This document shows, one piece after another, positions 17,660 through 25,744 of a stretch of DNA of 64,000 bases (positions are counted from its first letter, which is position 1; each line of letters begins with the position of its first letter). Both the position numbers and the translations under genes were made by a program. This DNA is from UBA5216 sp043743335 (lineage in GTDB: Bacteria; Pseudomonadota; Gammaproteobacteria; Burkholderiales; SG8-41), in assembly GCA_043743335.1 (NCBI GenBank), contig JAYTWR010000083.1:1-64000 (forward strand). The letters run 5' to 3'. The notes beneath the pieces were generated by a model that worked only from the letters and a program-made list of their open reading frames with translations, ran no database searches and was not told where the DNA came from.

Positions 17660-18787
17660 ATGCCGGACTTCGACGCGATCATTATCGGCGGTGGCCTTGT
17701 AGGCTCGGCAGTCGCTTACGGCCTCGCACGGCGCGGCAAAAAGCCCGTGGTGCTCGACGAAGGTGACATTGCGTACCGCGCCTCGCGCGGCAACTTTGGT
17801 TTGGTGTGGGTGCAGAGCAAAGGTTTGGGCGTGCCGGCGTATCAACGCTGGACACGCCGTTCGTCTGAAGACTGGGCTGCGTTTTCAGCCGAACTGCAAC
17901 AGGAAACCGGCATCTACAGCGGACACGAACGCCCCGGCGGCGTCACCATCTGCTTGAGCGAGGACGAATTCAACAAGCGCCGCCAACGCATGGCGCAACT
18001 GCATCTCGAAGCGGGCGAGACGAAATTCGAATACGAGATGCTCGATCATGCGGCACTCAAAAAACGGATTCCTGCGATTGGGCCGCAGGTCGTAGGGGCA
18101 TCCTTCACACCCTACGATGGCCACGCCAATCCGCTCTACACCCTACGCGCGTTGCATGCTGCATTGCTGAAACACGGCGGCACGTACGTGCCCAATGTCA
18201 AAGTGGAAAGCATTAACGCGGCCCCCCACAATTTCAGCATCACCACAGGCGGTGTTACCTATGCCGCACCGCGTTTGGTGCTGGGCGCGGGATTGGGCAA
18301 TAACCCCCTCGGCAAGCTAGTGGGGTTGAATGTCCCGGTGCGCCCGTCACGCGGACAAATTATCGTCACCGAACGCGTGCAACCCGTATTGCCCATGCCC
18401 ACGCTGATGATCCGCCAGACGGTCGAAGGCACACTGATGATCGGCGAATCGCGTGAAGACGCGGGCTTTGATGACACCACTTCACCGGAGATACTGCATA
18501 CGCTGGCCGATCGCGCGGCGAAGACGTTTCCCTTCCTGCGCAACACGCGCATCGTGCGCACTTGGGCAGCGCTGCGCGTGATGGCCCCGGATGGATTGCC
18601 GATTTACGAACAATCCAGCGAGTACCCCGGTGCGTTTGTGTGCACCTGCCACAGCGGTGTTACGTTGGCCGCTGCGCATGCCTTGCACTACGCGGGCTAT
18701 GTCATCGATGGCGCATTGCCGACGGAACTCTCACGATTTTCAACCAAACGATTTGATGATGTTCACGCTGCTCCCGCACAACACTGA
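17660..18787 (+). CDS. FAD-dependent amino-acid/opine oxidase-type subunit (DAO fold)
   Basis: This 375-residue protein of the D-amino-acid/glycine oxidase fold has the FAD motif AIIIGGGLVGSAVAYGLARRG (within residues 5-26), RASRGNFGLVWVQSKG, and the C-terminal CHSGVTLAAAHALHYAGYV. It sits with a small [2Fe-2S] protein and a large NAD(P)/FAD protein. That is the arrangement known for opine oxidases, the HcnABC hydrogen cyanide synthase and D-hydroxyproline dehydrogenases, in which this is the substrate-oxidising beta subunit. The substrate is not identifiable. It overlaps the [2Fe-2S] gene by 32 bases. Confidence 0.9.
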   Translation: MPDFDAIIIGGGLVGSAVAYGLARRGKKPVVLDEGDIAYRASRGNFGLVWVQSKGLGVPAYQRWTRRSSEDWAAFSAELQQETGIYSGHERPGGVTICLSEDEFNKRRQRMAQLHLEAGETKFEYEMLDHAALKKRIPAIGPQVVGASFTPYDGHANPLYTLRALHAALLKHGGTYVPNVKVESINAAPHNFSITTGGVTYAAPRLVLGAGLGNNPLGKLVGLNVPVRPSRGQIIVTERVQPVLPMPTLMIRQTVEGTLMIGESREDAGFDDTTSPEILHTLADRAAKTFPFLRNTRIVRTWAALRVMAPDGLPIYEQSSEYPGAFVCTCHSGVTLAAAHALHYAGYVIDGALPTELSRFSTKRFDDVHAAPAQH

Positions 18788-19082
18788 AGCGACGGTCACC
18801 GTCATCGTCAACGGCACAGATCTAAGCGTGCCGCGCGGGTTTACCGCCGCTGCAGCCATGCTTTTGCAAGGCAGCGGCCCCACGCGCACTACGCCGCTGA
18901 GCGGCGAGGGCCGCGCGCCGTATTGCATGATGGGCGTGTGTTTTGAATGCCTGATGGAGATTAACGGCGAGCCGAATCAACAAGGGTGCTCAATGCCTGT
19001 CAGCGACGGCATGCGCATTAATCGTCAGCACGGCAAACGTGGGGTGAACGAAGTGAGCGACGTGAGCGAGGGGCACCAGTGA
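18756..19082 (+). CDS. (2Fe-2S)-binding subunit of the three-component dehydrogenase
   Basis: A 108-residue ferredoxin-like electron-transfer subunit. The cluster ligands are in YCMMGVCFECLMEINGEPNQ and the QGC that follows (CxxxxCxxC...C), the pattern of HcnA/opine-oxidase small subunits. Two adjacent ATGs (18756 and 18759) are possible starts. The gene begins inside the DAO-type gene and ends with a 4-base overlap into the next gene, which implies tight translational coupling and a fixed complex. Confidence 0.9.
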   Translation: MMFTLLPHNTEATVTVIVNGTDLSVPRGFTAAAAMLLQGSGPTRTTPLSGEGRAPYCMMGVCFECLMEINGEPNQQGCSMPVSDGMRINRQHGKRGVNEVSDVSEGHQ

Positions 19083-20500
19083 GCGCCGCGTTTGATCTTG
19101 CCATCGTGGGCGCTGGCCCTGCGGGCATGGCCGCCGCAATCACAGCGGCTGATCTCGGCCTAAGCGTTGCGTTGCTCGATGAGCAACCCGAACCTGGCGG
19201 ACAAATCTATCGAGGCGTCGAACAGGTGGCTGCGTCGCGCCCGCAACACCTTGAATGGCTAGGGCCGGATTACGCAGCCGGTTTGGATCTGACGCGCGCA
19301 CTGCGTCAAGCGAAACTCGACTATTTCGATAGCGCACAAGTCTGGCAAATCGAACCCGCCGCCGATGGACGTGTCTTTTACCGGCGCAACGGCGCTGTCG
19401 GCCAACTGACGGCAAAAAAATTTCTCATTGCACCTGGGGCCATGGAACGCCCCATGCCCATCCCCGGCTGGACTTTGCCCGGCGTGATGACTTGCGGCGC
19501 GGCGCAAACGGTGTTGAAGGCTCATGGCTTGGCGCCTACCGGGCGCTTTGTACTGGCGGGCTGCGGGCCGTTGTTGTTGTTGCTGGCGGCACAGTGCCTA
19601 CGCGCCGGCGTAAAGCCCGCTGCGATACTGGAAACGGAAATCAATCGTTGGACTGCGCTACCACGCCTGCCGGGTTTTCTCGCCGCGCCCGGCTACATGA
19701 GCAAGGGGCTGGCGCTGCTGCGCGAAATCAAGGCGGCAGGCATTCCTTATCACAAAGGCGTGACCCGGCTCGCGATTCAAGGCGACACGCAGGCGCGCGC
19801 GATCGAATACACGGTTGACGGCGCAAATCGCGCCGAACCTGTGGACACGGTGTTCCTGCACCAAGGTGTCGTGCCCAATGGCAATCTGGCGTGGTCTGTG
19901 CGCCTGCAACATGATTGGGATGACGTGCAACGCACTTTTCGCCCCACGCTGGATGCTTATGGACGCAGTTCAAACCCGGCTGTGTTGGTGGCCGGTGACG
20001 CAGGCGGCATCATCGGTGCCAAGGGCGCCGAGGCCATGGGGCGCATCACAGCGTGCGCCGCCGCTATCGATATCGGCAAGATCAGCACGGCAGCAGGCAA
20101 CGAACGCGCCAATGACGCACGTGCAGAACTCGCCAAGCATCGCGGCGCGCGGCCCTTTCTCGATGCGCTATACCGCCCGCAACAACCATGGATAGCGCCA
20201 CCCGATGCCGATACCATGGTGTGCCGTTGTGAGGAAGTGCGCGCAGGCGAAATCCGCCGCCTCGTGACGGAGCAGCACTGCGCTGGCCCGAATCAAATGA
20301 AGTCATTTGTTCGTTGCGGCATGGGGCCCTGCCAAGGTCGGCTGTGCGGTCTGACCACCGTGGAACTCATCGCAGAGTGTCGCGGGATACCCGTCGCAGA
20401 AGTTGGCTACTATCGTATTCGATCTCCCATCAAAGCCATTACCCTCGGTGACCTCGCCGCGCTGGACGTGCCGCTGCGTAGCGACGCCGTAAATCCGTAA
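19079..20500 (+). CDS. NAD(P)/FAD-dependent oxidoreductase subunit with BFD-like [2Fe-2S] domain
   Basis: This 473-residue alpha-type subunit of an opine-oxidase/HcnB-like complex has the FAD motif AIVGAGPAGMAAAITAADLG, ATG-like loop LIAPGAMERPMPIPGW, and a second dinucleotide fold (GRFVLAGCGPLLLLLA). The C-terminal region has cysteines in MVCRCEEVRAGE and RCGMGPCQGRLCG, typical of bacterioferritin-associated-ferredoxin-like domains. Electrons probably pass from the DAO subunit through the iron-sulphur centres to an acceptor. The stop codon lies within a copy of the dispersed AT-rich motif. Confidence 0.92.
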   Translation: MSAAFDLAIVGAGPAGMAAAITAADLGLSVALLDEQPEPGGQIYRGVEQVAASRPQHLEWLGPDYAAGLDLTRALRQAKLDYFDSAQVWQIEPAADGRVFYRRNGAVGQLTAKKFLIAPGAMERPMPIPGWTLPGVMTCGAAQTVLKAHGLAPTGRFVLAGCGPLLLLLAAQCLRAGVKPAAILETEINRWTALPRLPGFLAAPGYMSKGLALLREIKAAGIPYHKGVTRLAIQGDTQARAIEYTVDGANRAEPVDTVFLHQGVVPNGNLAWSVRLQHDWDDVQRTFRPTLDAYGRSSNPAVLVAGDAGGIIGAKGAEAMGRITACAAAIDIGKISTAAGNERANDARAELAKHRGARPFLDALYRPQQPWIAPPDADTMVCRCEEVRAGEIRRLVTEQHCAGPNQMKSFVRCGMGPCQGRLCGLTTVELIAECRGIPVAEVGYYRIRSPIKAITLGDLAALDVPLRSDAVNP

Positions 20501-20517
20501 CTAATTGATTTTAAAGA
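20497..20517 (+). repeat. Dispersed AT-rich 20-mer overlapping a stop codon
   Basis: GTAACTAATTGATTTTAAAG supplies the TAA of the preceding gene and occupies the short convergent gap before the SDR gene. Confidence 0.88.
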
Positions 20518-20550
20518 ATTTTTAATTCATCGCTGACGCGATGCGCCCCG

Positions 20551-21327
20551 TCATTTCCGCCGCACCGGCGCGCCAAGAGCGGCGCCCGCATCCACCACCA
20601 GCACTTGCCCGGTGACGGCCTCTGCGTCCTTAATCAACCACACGATCGCGGACGCTACGTCCTCGGGATTGACGCGGCGCTTGAGCGGCGTGGAATTGGC
20701 GAAGGCGGTGAACTGCGCTTCGTATTTTTCTTCGCCCAGATGTTCCAAGTGCCAGCGGCCGGTGACCATGGACGGGCACACCACGTTGGCGCGAATTTCC
20801 GGGCCGAGGTTGCGCGCGAACGAGAGTGTCATCGCATTGAGCGCCGCCTTGGATGTTGCGTAAGCCACTGAACTGCCGGTGCCGCGGATGGCCGCGCCGG
20901 AGGAGATGTTGACGATAGCGCCACTGCCGCCCGCTTTCATGTGCGGCAACACCGCGCGCGTCATTTGCCACGGCCCCACCACGTTGACGCGATAGACATC
21001 GACGAAATCATCGCCGCTCAGCGCTTCAAGGTCGGCGTGGTCGGCGAATTTGGTGGTGCCTGCAGAGTTGACCAACGCATCAATGCGCCCCCACTTCGCC
21101 ATGGCTTCTGCGGCCATGCGCCGGCAATCAGCGTCATCGGCGACATTGGCTTTGCACAGCAGGGCGTGGCCGCCGGCGGCTTCGCAGGCCTTGGCGACTT
21201 CCTTTGCATTGTCGGCGCGGCTGGCGTAGTTGATGACGATGTTCCAGCCGTGGTGCGCGAGCAGCACTGCACTTGCAGCGCCGATACCTGAACCCGACCC
21301 GGTGATAATTGCGACTTTTCCTGACAT
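20551..21327 (-). CDS. Short-chain dehydrogenase/reductase (classical SDR)
   Basis: This 258-residue cytoplasmic NAD(P)-dependent oxidoreductase has the cofactor motif TGSGSGIGAASA (residues about 9-20), the NSAG motif, the catalytic Ser in VNISSGAAIRG, and YATSK (Tyr and Lys). FabG-like in size, its substrate is unknown; its place next to the oxidase operon and an amidohydrolase suggests catabolism. The family DAGAALGAP tail is intact. It converges with the preceding operon. Confidence 0.93.
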   Translation of the reverse strand: MSGKVAIITGSGSGIGAASAVLLAHHGWNIVINYASRADNAKEVAKACEAAGGHALLCKANVADDADCRRMAAEAMAKWGRIDALVNSAGTTKFADHADLEALSGDDFVDVYRVNVVGPWQMTRAVLPHMKAGGSGAIVNISSGAAIRGTGSSVAYATSKAALNAMTLSFARNLGPEIRANVVCPSMVTGRWHLEHLGEEKYEAQFTAFANSTPLKRRVNPEDVASAIVWLIKDAEAVTGQVLVVDAGAALGAPVRRK

Positions 21328-21391
21328 GACTTTCGATCCTTGTTAATGGTTATTTGGTTATTTCGTTATTTGAACTTGCGCGCACTTACAA

Positions 21392-22441
21392 TCAACCCTT
21401 TAGCTGCGGAAACAACCGTGCTGCGTTGTCCCGATCAATCGCCATCAAATCAGCGGCGCTCAAGCCGCCTTTCTCCAAATCATTCGTAACTTTGCGCCCG
21501 TCCCAGAACGGATAGTCGGTGCCGTACAGCACCTGCGAGGTCGGGATGATGGCCAGCAGCGCCTTCAGCGCCCCTTCGTGATGGCCTTGCGCGGTGTCGT
21601 AATAGAATTTGCGCAGCTCATGCGTCACACCGCGCGGCAGCGCCGCCTTGAAATCTTTTTCGACTTCTTCACGATGATAACGAGACAGCAGAAACGGCGT
21701 GACGCCGCCGCTGTGCGAGAAAATCCAACGAATATCAGGAAACTTGGCAGCCCCTCCCTGGAACATCAGGCTGACCATGGTGCGCGTGGTATCCACCGGG
21801 CCTTCGATGGCGTTGATCGAGACAAATGGCTGCAGGCCACCGCAGCATGCGGGCGTAGTGGGGTGCGTGTAGATCACGGCTTTGCGGCGATTGAGTTCTT
21901 CAAGGATGGGCCAGTGCGTCGGGTCGCCCAGGTATTTGCCGTTGTAGCTGGTCATGAGCGAAATGCCGTCGGCCTTCAGCACATCAAACGCGTAGGCAAT
22001 TTCGGCCAGGCTGTCTTCAACGCTCGCAAACGGCAACGTCGCCAACAAACGAAAGCGCGTAGGGCGGTCGCTCACCATTTTGGCGCCGGCGTCGTTGATG
22101 TCGCGCGCCAGTTTGCGGCGCAAGGCGCTGTCACCGAAGGTTACGCCCGGCGGCGGCGGGCTGATTAATCCGGTGGCGATGCCGCTTTTGTCCATTTCCT
22201 CAAGCGACATTTGCACGGACCAATCTACCGGGCGGAATTTGTTGGCTTTCAGTGCCGCCACGTACGCCGCAGGCACAAAATGGTGGTGCACGTCGATGCG
22301 GTGGGGCTTGCCCGGCGTACTCGTGGGGGTGGTCTGGCACCCCGGCAGCAACACGCCTGCGCCGAGCGCTGTCATGCCGGCGAGCCAGCGGCGGCGCTGC
22401 GATGTAACGGGTTGAAATTCGGGTGCGCGGTACAGGGACAT
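21392..22441 (-). CDS. Amidohydrolase family protein (ACMSD-like decarboxylase), secreted
   Basis: This 349-residue TIM-barrel metal enzyme has the first metal-binding motif IDVHHHFVPAAY, a central WIFSHSGG histidine, and the C-terminal YGTDYPFWDG aspartate. It resembles aminocarboxymuconate-semialdehyde and 6-methylsalicylate decarboxylases. The N-terminus has QRRRWLAGMTALGAGVLLPG followed by Cys, combining a twin-arginine-like stretch with a lipobox, so export and lipid anchoring are predicted. I chose the ATG at 22441 with AAAGGAA upstream; the frame is open further upstream but that part is not protein-like. Confidence 0.88.
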   Translation of the reverse strand: MSLYRAPEFQPVTSQRRRWLAGMTALGAGVLLPGCQTTPTSTPGKPHRIDVHHHFVPAAYVAALKANKFRPVDWSVQMSLEEMDKSGIATGLISPPPPGVTFGDSALRRKLARDINDAGAKMVSDRPTRFRLLATLPFASVEDSLAEIAYAFDVLKADGISLMTSYNGKYLGDPTHWPILEELNRRKAVIYTHPTTPACCGGLQPFVSINAIEGPVDTTRTMVSLMFQGGAAKFPDIRWIFSHSGGVTPFLLSRYHREEVEKDFKAALPRGVTHELRKFYYDTAQGHHEGALKALLAIIPTSQVLYGTDYPFWDGRKVTNDLEKGGLSAADLMAIDRDNAARLFPQLKG

Positions 22442-22546
22442 GACGGTTCCTTTGGGTCGGGATATTACTGGTGACGGATGCAAGGGAGCATAACTATAGC
22501 CGCAATCGTTTTGCGCCGCTGCCCCCCGCTCACGTAAATTAGCTTG

Positions 22547-22723
22547 GTGCATGCGTTTGACGCCGCGTCGAAAGGCCGATGTAACAATAACAATGGGGTT
22601 ACGATATTTCTGCGTAATTGCTACCACCTCGTCGTGTGGATCAACTATGCGTACCGTGTGGTGTACATCCGCTTTATCGGCACGCACGCGGAATACGACA
22701 AAATCGACGCACAAACCATTTGA
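22547..22723 (+). pseudogene. HigB-type toxin, N-terminally truncated
   Basis: A 58-codon frame (GTG start possible) ends NCYHLVVWINYAYRVVYIRF, then IGTHAEYDKIDAQTI. This is the C-terminal half of the mRNA-interferase HigB family (PF09907 type), normally about 95-100 residues. The first third, including part of the active-site region, is missing or garbled. It directly precedes an intact higA, so this is the remains of a higBA locus. Whether the short frame is still translated cannot be told. Confidence 0.75.
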
Positions 22724-22763
22724 AGCCATTTTCAATTTGCAGTGGCATTTTGCGAGGCACGCG

Positions 22764-23138
22764 ATGAACATCAAACCCATCAAGACTAAGGCCGATTACC
22801 GCGCCGCCCTAAAGACCATTGAGTCCTTGATGATGGCGAAAGCGAACACACCGGAGGGCGAACGCCTCGACGTGCTCGTGACACTGGTTGAAGCGTATGA
22901 GCGTAAACACTATCCCATGGATTTGCCTGATCCGGTGGAGGCCATCAAGTTCACGATGGAACAGCGTGGCCTCGGCGTCAAAGACCTCGCCACCATCATA
23001 GGCCCGGCCAACCGTGTGTATGAGGTGCTGAATCGCAAGCGCCCGCTTTCACTCAGGATGATCTGGCGGCTGCACAAGCAACTGGGCATCCCGGCGGAAA
23101 GCCTCATTAGGCCGCTGCGGGAGAAGATCGCCGCGTGA
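22764..23138 (+). CDS. higA: HigA-type antitoxin, HTH transcriptional regulator
   Basis: This 124-residue protein has a long HigA-specific N-terminal helix region (TKADYRAALKTIESLMMAKA) and a C-terminal helix-turn-helix (VKDLATIIGPANRVYEVLNR to LRMIWRLHKQLGIPAESLI). HigA neutralises HigB and represses its own operon. It starts 40 bp after the truncated toxin, with an untidy GCGAGG as a possible RBS. With the toxin broken, it may survive as a solitary regulator or a defence against incoming HigB. Confidence 0.88.
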   Translation: MNIKPIKTKADYRAALKTIESLMMAKANTPEGERLDVLVTLVEAYERKHYPMDLPDPVEAIKFTMEQRGLGVKDLATIIGPANRVYEVLNRKRPLSLRMIWRLHKQLGIPAESLIRPLREKIAA

Positions 23139-23153
23139 GCCATTAGCCGCGAG

Positions 23154-23196
23154 GCGTTCGGCGCAGTGCGATTTGCTTACTGACGCCCTACGGGTT
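23154..23196 (+). repeat. 43-bp direct repeat, left copy
   Basis: This copy matches 23918-23960 at 40 of 43 positions; both contain TTTGCTTACTGACGCCCTAC. The pair brackets the AT-richer gene at 23211-23705, like attachment sites or insertion scars. Confidence 0.85.
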
Positions 23197-23210
23197 GCGG
23201 GTTACGCGCG

Positions 23211-23705
23211 TTACTGCCATTTCGCAAAATCCAAATAAGGTGCGAACACATTCCGAATTCCTTCGGAGGCAGCCTTACCAATCCACATTTCGATGGCCGC
23301 TCGTTCATGAATCAAATCGTGTGGCACGACGTTGCTGTTATTTTTAGTGAGTTGTACGATGATTCTCAAACGAATGATTTTCGTGTTGAGTTCATTCAGA
23401 TAGTCCCCAACGTCCGATTTAAATAGGAACGACGCTAGGGGAAATAGATTTGTCATTGGAAAGGTATCAACATTGTCTACACCTTCCAAAATTATCTTGG
23501 AGGCGATGCCCCAAGCGGTTTCGAAAACCGTAATTCTGCGGTCAAACAATTCACGATTCAGATTTGCAGACGATATCTCTTTTTGCTCTTTTGCAATTTG
23601 CGCTTGTCGCCAAGCAATGTATGCAGCAATTGCGCCCACAATCGCAGTGGGAAGTACCTTTAGGATTTCGACAAAGACAAAGGAGCTTGTACAAGTAGTT
23701 ATCAT
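23211..23705 (-). CDS. Uncharacterised single-pass membrane protein on a possible acquired segment
   Basis: This 164-residue protein has one N-terminal membrane helix (about residues 8-32, VEILKVLPTAIVGAIAAYIA), then a charged coiled-coil-like stretch (WRQAQIAKEQKEISSANLNR) and ELFDRRITVFETAWGIASKI. The rest is a predicted helical cytoplasmic domain. I recall similar LxLFDRRFxVFE proteins as common but uncharacterised; no function is assigned. Base composition is clearly more AT-rich than neighbours and codon use differs. The gene and about 200 bp of AT-rich flank lie between the 43-bp direct repeats, suggesting horizontal arrival. Confidence 0.8.
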   Translation of the reverse strand: MITTCTSSFVFVEILKVLPTAIVGAIAAYIAWRQAQIAKEQKEISSANLNRELFDRRITVFETAWGIASKIILEGVDNVDTFPMTNLFPLASFLFKSDVGDYLNELNTKIIRLRIIVQLTKNNSNVVPHDLIHERAAIEMWIGKAASEGIRNVFAPYLDFAKWQ

Positions 23706-23917
23706 GGGTTGTCGCGTGTTACGTAAAGAAAATTAAAGTGGTGCCAGAATTTAGGCGGATCAAACAAAGTTCGTGGATTCGATTGAATGTTGAAATTCAC
23801 ATTATTCAGCCGCAAGCACAGGGTCTTGCAATATAGCATTTGCGAAGAACAATTCTCAGCCCGCGTAGGGGGCATTAAGCGAAGCGCAATGCATCGCATG
23901 TAGCTTCATCGTCCGAT

Positions 23918-23960
23918 GCATTCGGGGCAGTGCGCTTTGCTTACTGACGCCCTACGGGTT
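23918..23960 (+). repeat. 43-bp direct repeat, right copy
   Basis: This is the partner of 23154-23196, with three mismatches. It ends 5 bp before the stop end of the nitronate-monooxygenase remnant. Confidence 0.85.
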
Positions 23961-23965
23961 ACGTG

Positions 23966-24700
23966 CTATCGCCGCATCGCGGTAAGCCGCTCAATAGCCG
24001 CCATCGTTTCATCCCCCAGCCGCGCCACCAGTTCGCCCGCTGGCATTTCACGCGCGAGTGGTGCTGCCTGCCCCGCGCACATTGACACGAAATCCGGGTT
24101 GCCCGCCTTGGCGGAAGCCACGCGCAGCGCGCCGGTGAGTGCATTTTGCGCGGGGAAAGCCAGTTGCGGCGCGTTGCTTGCGTTCATCTCACGCAGGAAG
24201 CGGTTGGCGAGGCCGCGTGCGGGCTTGCCGGAGAATTTTTCGGTGACCCGCGTGGTGTCTTCGCGCGCCGCGAGCAGATGTTGCTTGTGCACCGCAGGCG
24301 CGCCGCTTTCCGCGCACGGCAAAAACGCCGTGCCCATCTGCGCGGCTTGCGCACCGAGGGCCAGCACCGCCGCGATGGCCGCCGGCCTCCGCGCCCTGCG
24401 CGATGATGAAATCAACGCCCTGCGCTTCCAGATGCAGCGCTTCGTCCACGCAGGTGGCGCTGCCGCCGGTTTTGATGCCCAGCGACTTCAGGCGCTGCAA
24501 GCGCGCGGACGGCAGAGTACCCAGGTGAAACGTCAGCACTTCGGGCTTCAAGTCTTCCATCAGGTTCAGTTGCGCTTCGAGGTCGGGGGCGTACGGCGCT
24601 TTCACCGGCTGCGGCGCGGGCAGGCCCAGCGCCGCGTAATAGCCTGCGACGGCGGCAATTGCTTCCTTCTGCGCATTCGCATCGACCGGCGCGGGCTGCG
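23966..24700 (-). pseudogene. Nitronate monooxygenase, 5'-truncated with internal deletion
   Basis: Read on the minus strand, one frame gives NANAQKEAIAAVAGYYAALG-like sequence, then LTFHLGTLPSARLQRLKSLG, SATCVDEALHLEAQGVDFII and AQGAEAGGHRG. The next frame continues AIAAVLALGAQAAQMGTAFL to the C-terminus. The roughly 35-40 residues that normally lie between these blocks, including the glycine-rich FMN phosphate loop, are absent. The junction near 24370-24385 (GGCCATCGCGGCGG) is consistent with deletion between two CATCGCGGC-like microhomologies. The first 100 or so residues are also missing. The intact enzyme would oxidise alkyl nitronates using FMN and O2. Confidence 0.85.
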
Positions 24701-24909
24701 CTCAATGACAGGATTTTATAGCAGCGCTGCAAGGCGCGAACCATAGCGCGGGAATGTTCGTTGTTCCTGGGTTTTGTGTCGTTTCCCACCGGGTGACACT
24801 TGAGGCGGTATGATGCCAGCGCAAGCTGCTATTCGTTCAATTTTGATACCTTGCATCGACTGTGCACCTACAAATCCAGTGTACTTACTGATTCTTAAAG
24901 GAGATCGCC

Positions 24910-25095
24910 ATGCGTTTTGTTTCTGTCTGGAAAAATCAGCGCTTAAAGTAATTGGCCTTGTGGCATTGCTCACCATTGCTTGCGTGGGGGGGCGTCTGGG
25001 CGCAACAACTGACCCACGCTGAGCGACCTGATGTGAAAGTGGGCGACACGTGGGTTTTGAAGATCAACGGCAAGACTACGGCGAAACGCGAATAA
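24910..25095 (+). pseudogene. Remnant of a small secreted protein, frameshifted
   Basis: A strong RBS (AAAGGAGATCGCC) precedes an ATG, but the frame stops after 13 codons. A hydrophobic leader (VIGLVALLTIACVGG) follows in another frame, then AQQLTHAERPDVKVGDTWVL in the third. One shift lies at or near a G7 run (about 24986-24992). The intact gene was probably a short exported protein of unknown role. Its 3' part overlaps the BrnT remnant in a different frame, so one of the two was joined here by recombination. Confidence 0.5.
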
Positions 25096-25229
25096 TTTGT
25101 TACGGCTTATTGGCCGGGCGCATGGTCGTTGTAGGTTACACCCCGCGTGGCGCGGATCGCCATGTATTCAGCATGAGGAAAGCCAATGAGCGCGAAAAAG
25201 CCCGTATTGCCCCGCTCCTTGAAATCTAA
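25056..25229 (+). pseudogene. BrnT-type toxin, C-terminal remnant
   Basis: The frame reads FEDQRQDYGETRIICYGLLA, GRMVVVGYTPRGADRHVFSM, RKANEREKARIAPLLEI and stop. This is the C-terminal part of the BrnT ribonuclease toxin family (about 90 residues when whole). The N-terminal third has no start and is replaced by the unrelated secreted-protein remnant. It overlaps brnA by 44 bases, the normal brnTA arrangement. Confidence 0.8.
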
Positions 25230-25461
25230 CCTTCGGCGCGTCGATGCGCATGTTATTGCCAAGCACGAGTACGACGAATTACCGGCGTTGACCGACGCCA
25301 TGCTGGCCAAGGCCAAGGTTAACAAAGGCGGACGCCCTATCTCCATCAACCCGCGGCAACTGATTTCGCTGCGCTTGCCCGCCGAGGTGGTTGCGCGCTG
25401 GCGGGCAACAGGTCCTGGTTGGCAGACGCGCATGGCCGCGCGATTGAGTCGGGTGGCGTAG
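25186..25461 (+). CDS. brnA: BrnA-type antitoxin
   Basis: This 91-residue BrnA-family protein has a basic N-terminus, a central GRPISINPRQLISLRLPAEV, and the C-terminal VARWRATGPGWQTRMAARL ribbon-helix-helix. In brnTA systems BrnA binds BrnT and represses the operon. AGGAAAGCCA lies before the ATG. The toxin partner is truncated, so this antitoxin appears orphaned. Confidence 0.85.
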   Translation: MSAKKPVLPRSLKSNLRRVDAHVIAKHEYDELPALTDAMLAKAKVNKGGRPISINPRQLISLRLPAEVVARWRATGPGWQTRMAARLSRVA

Positions 25462-25485
25462 CAGCGTAGCGCCTTAGCCATTGTG

Positions 25486-25688
25486 CACAGTCTGGCGTTT
25501 GATGATAAATGCGCCGAGCACTACGGGCAAATCCACGCCGATCTACTGACACTGGGCACGCCCATCGGGCCGAACGATACGCTGATCGCCGCCATTCACG
25601 CACTCACGGCGCAACGCGGGTGACGCACAACACCGCAGAATTCAGCCGCGTCGCGGGGTTGCTGGTGACAGACTGGGAAGCCATTTGA
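25486..25688 (+). pseudogene. VapC-type PIN-domain toxin, C-terminal remnant
   Basis: Two frames together read LAFDDKCAEHYGQIHADLLT, LGTPIGPNDTLIAAIHALTA and then, after a shift near 25618, VTHNTAEFSRVAGLLVTDWE. These are the last two-thirds of a VapC tRNase, with the conserved GPND and the THNTxEFxRV aspartate-region motifs. The N-terminal DTN motif is missing. It follows brnA by about 25 bp. Confidence 0.8.
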
Positions 25689-25744
25689 ACCGCCCTTACG
25701 AACGGGGTCTGCCATCAAATTTGCAGCATCAAGTGCCACGCCGA

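Noticed and set aside
18591..19082. A longer 163-codon version of the [2Fe-2S] protein
   Set aside because: The extra 55 residues lie inside the DAO-type gene in another frame and are not ferredoxin-like; a start at 18756 fits the family.
20523..20545. CATCGC/GCGATG hairpin between convergent genes as a terminator
   Set aside because: The stem is only 6 bp and no T-run follows on either strand.
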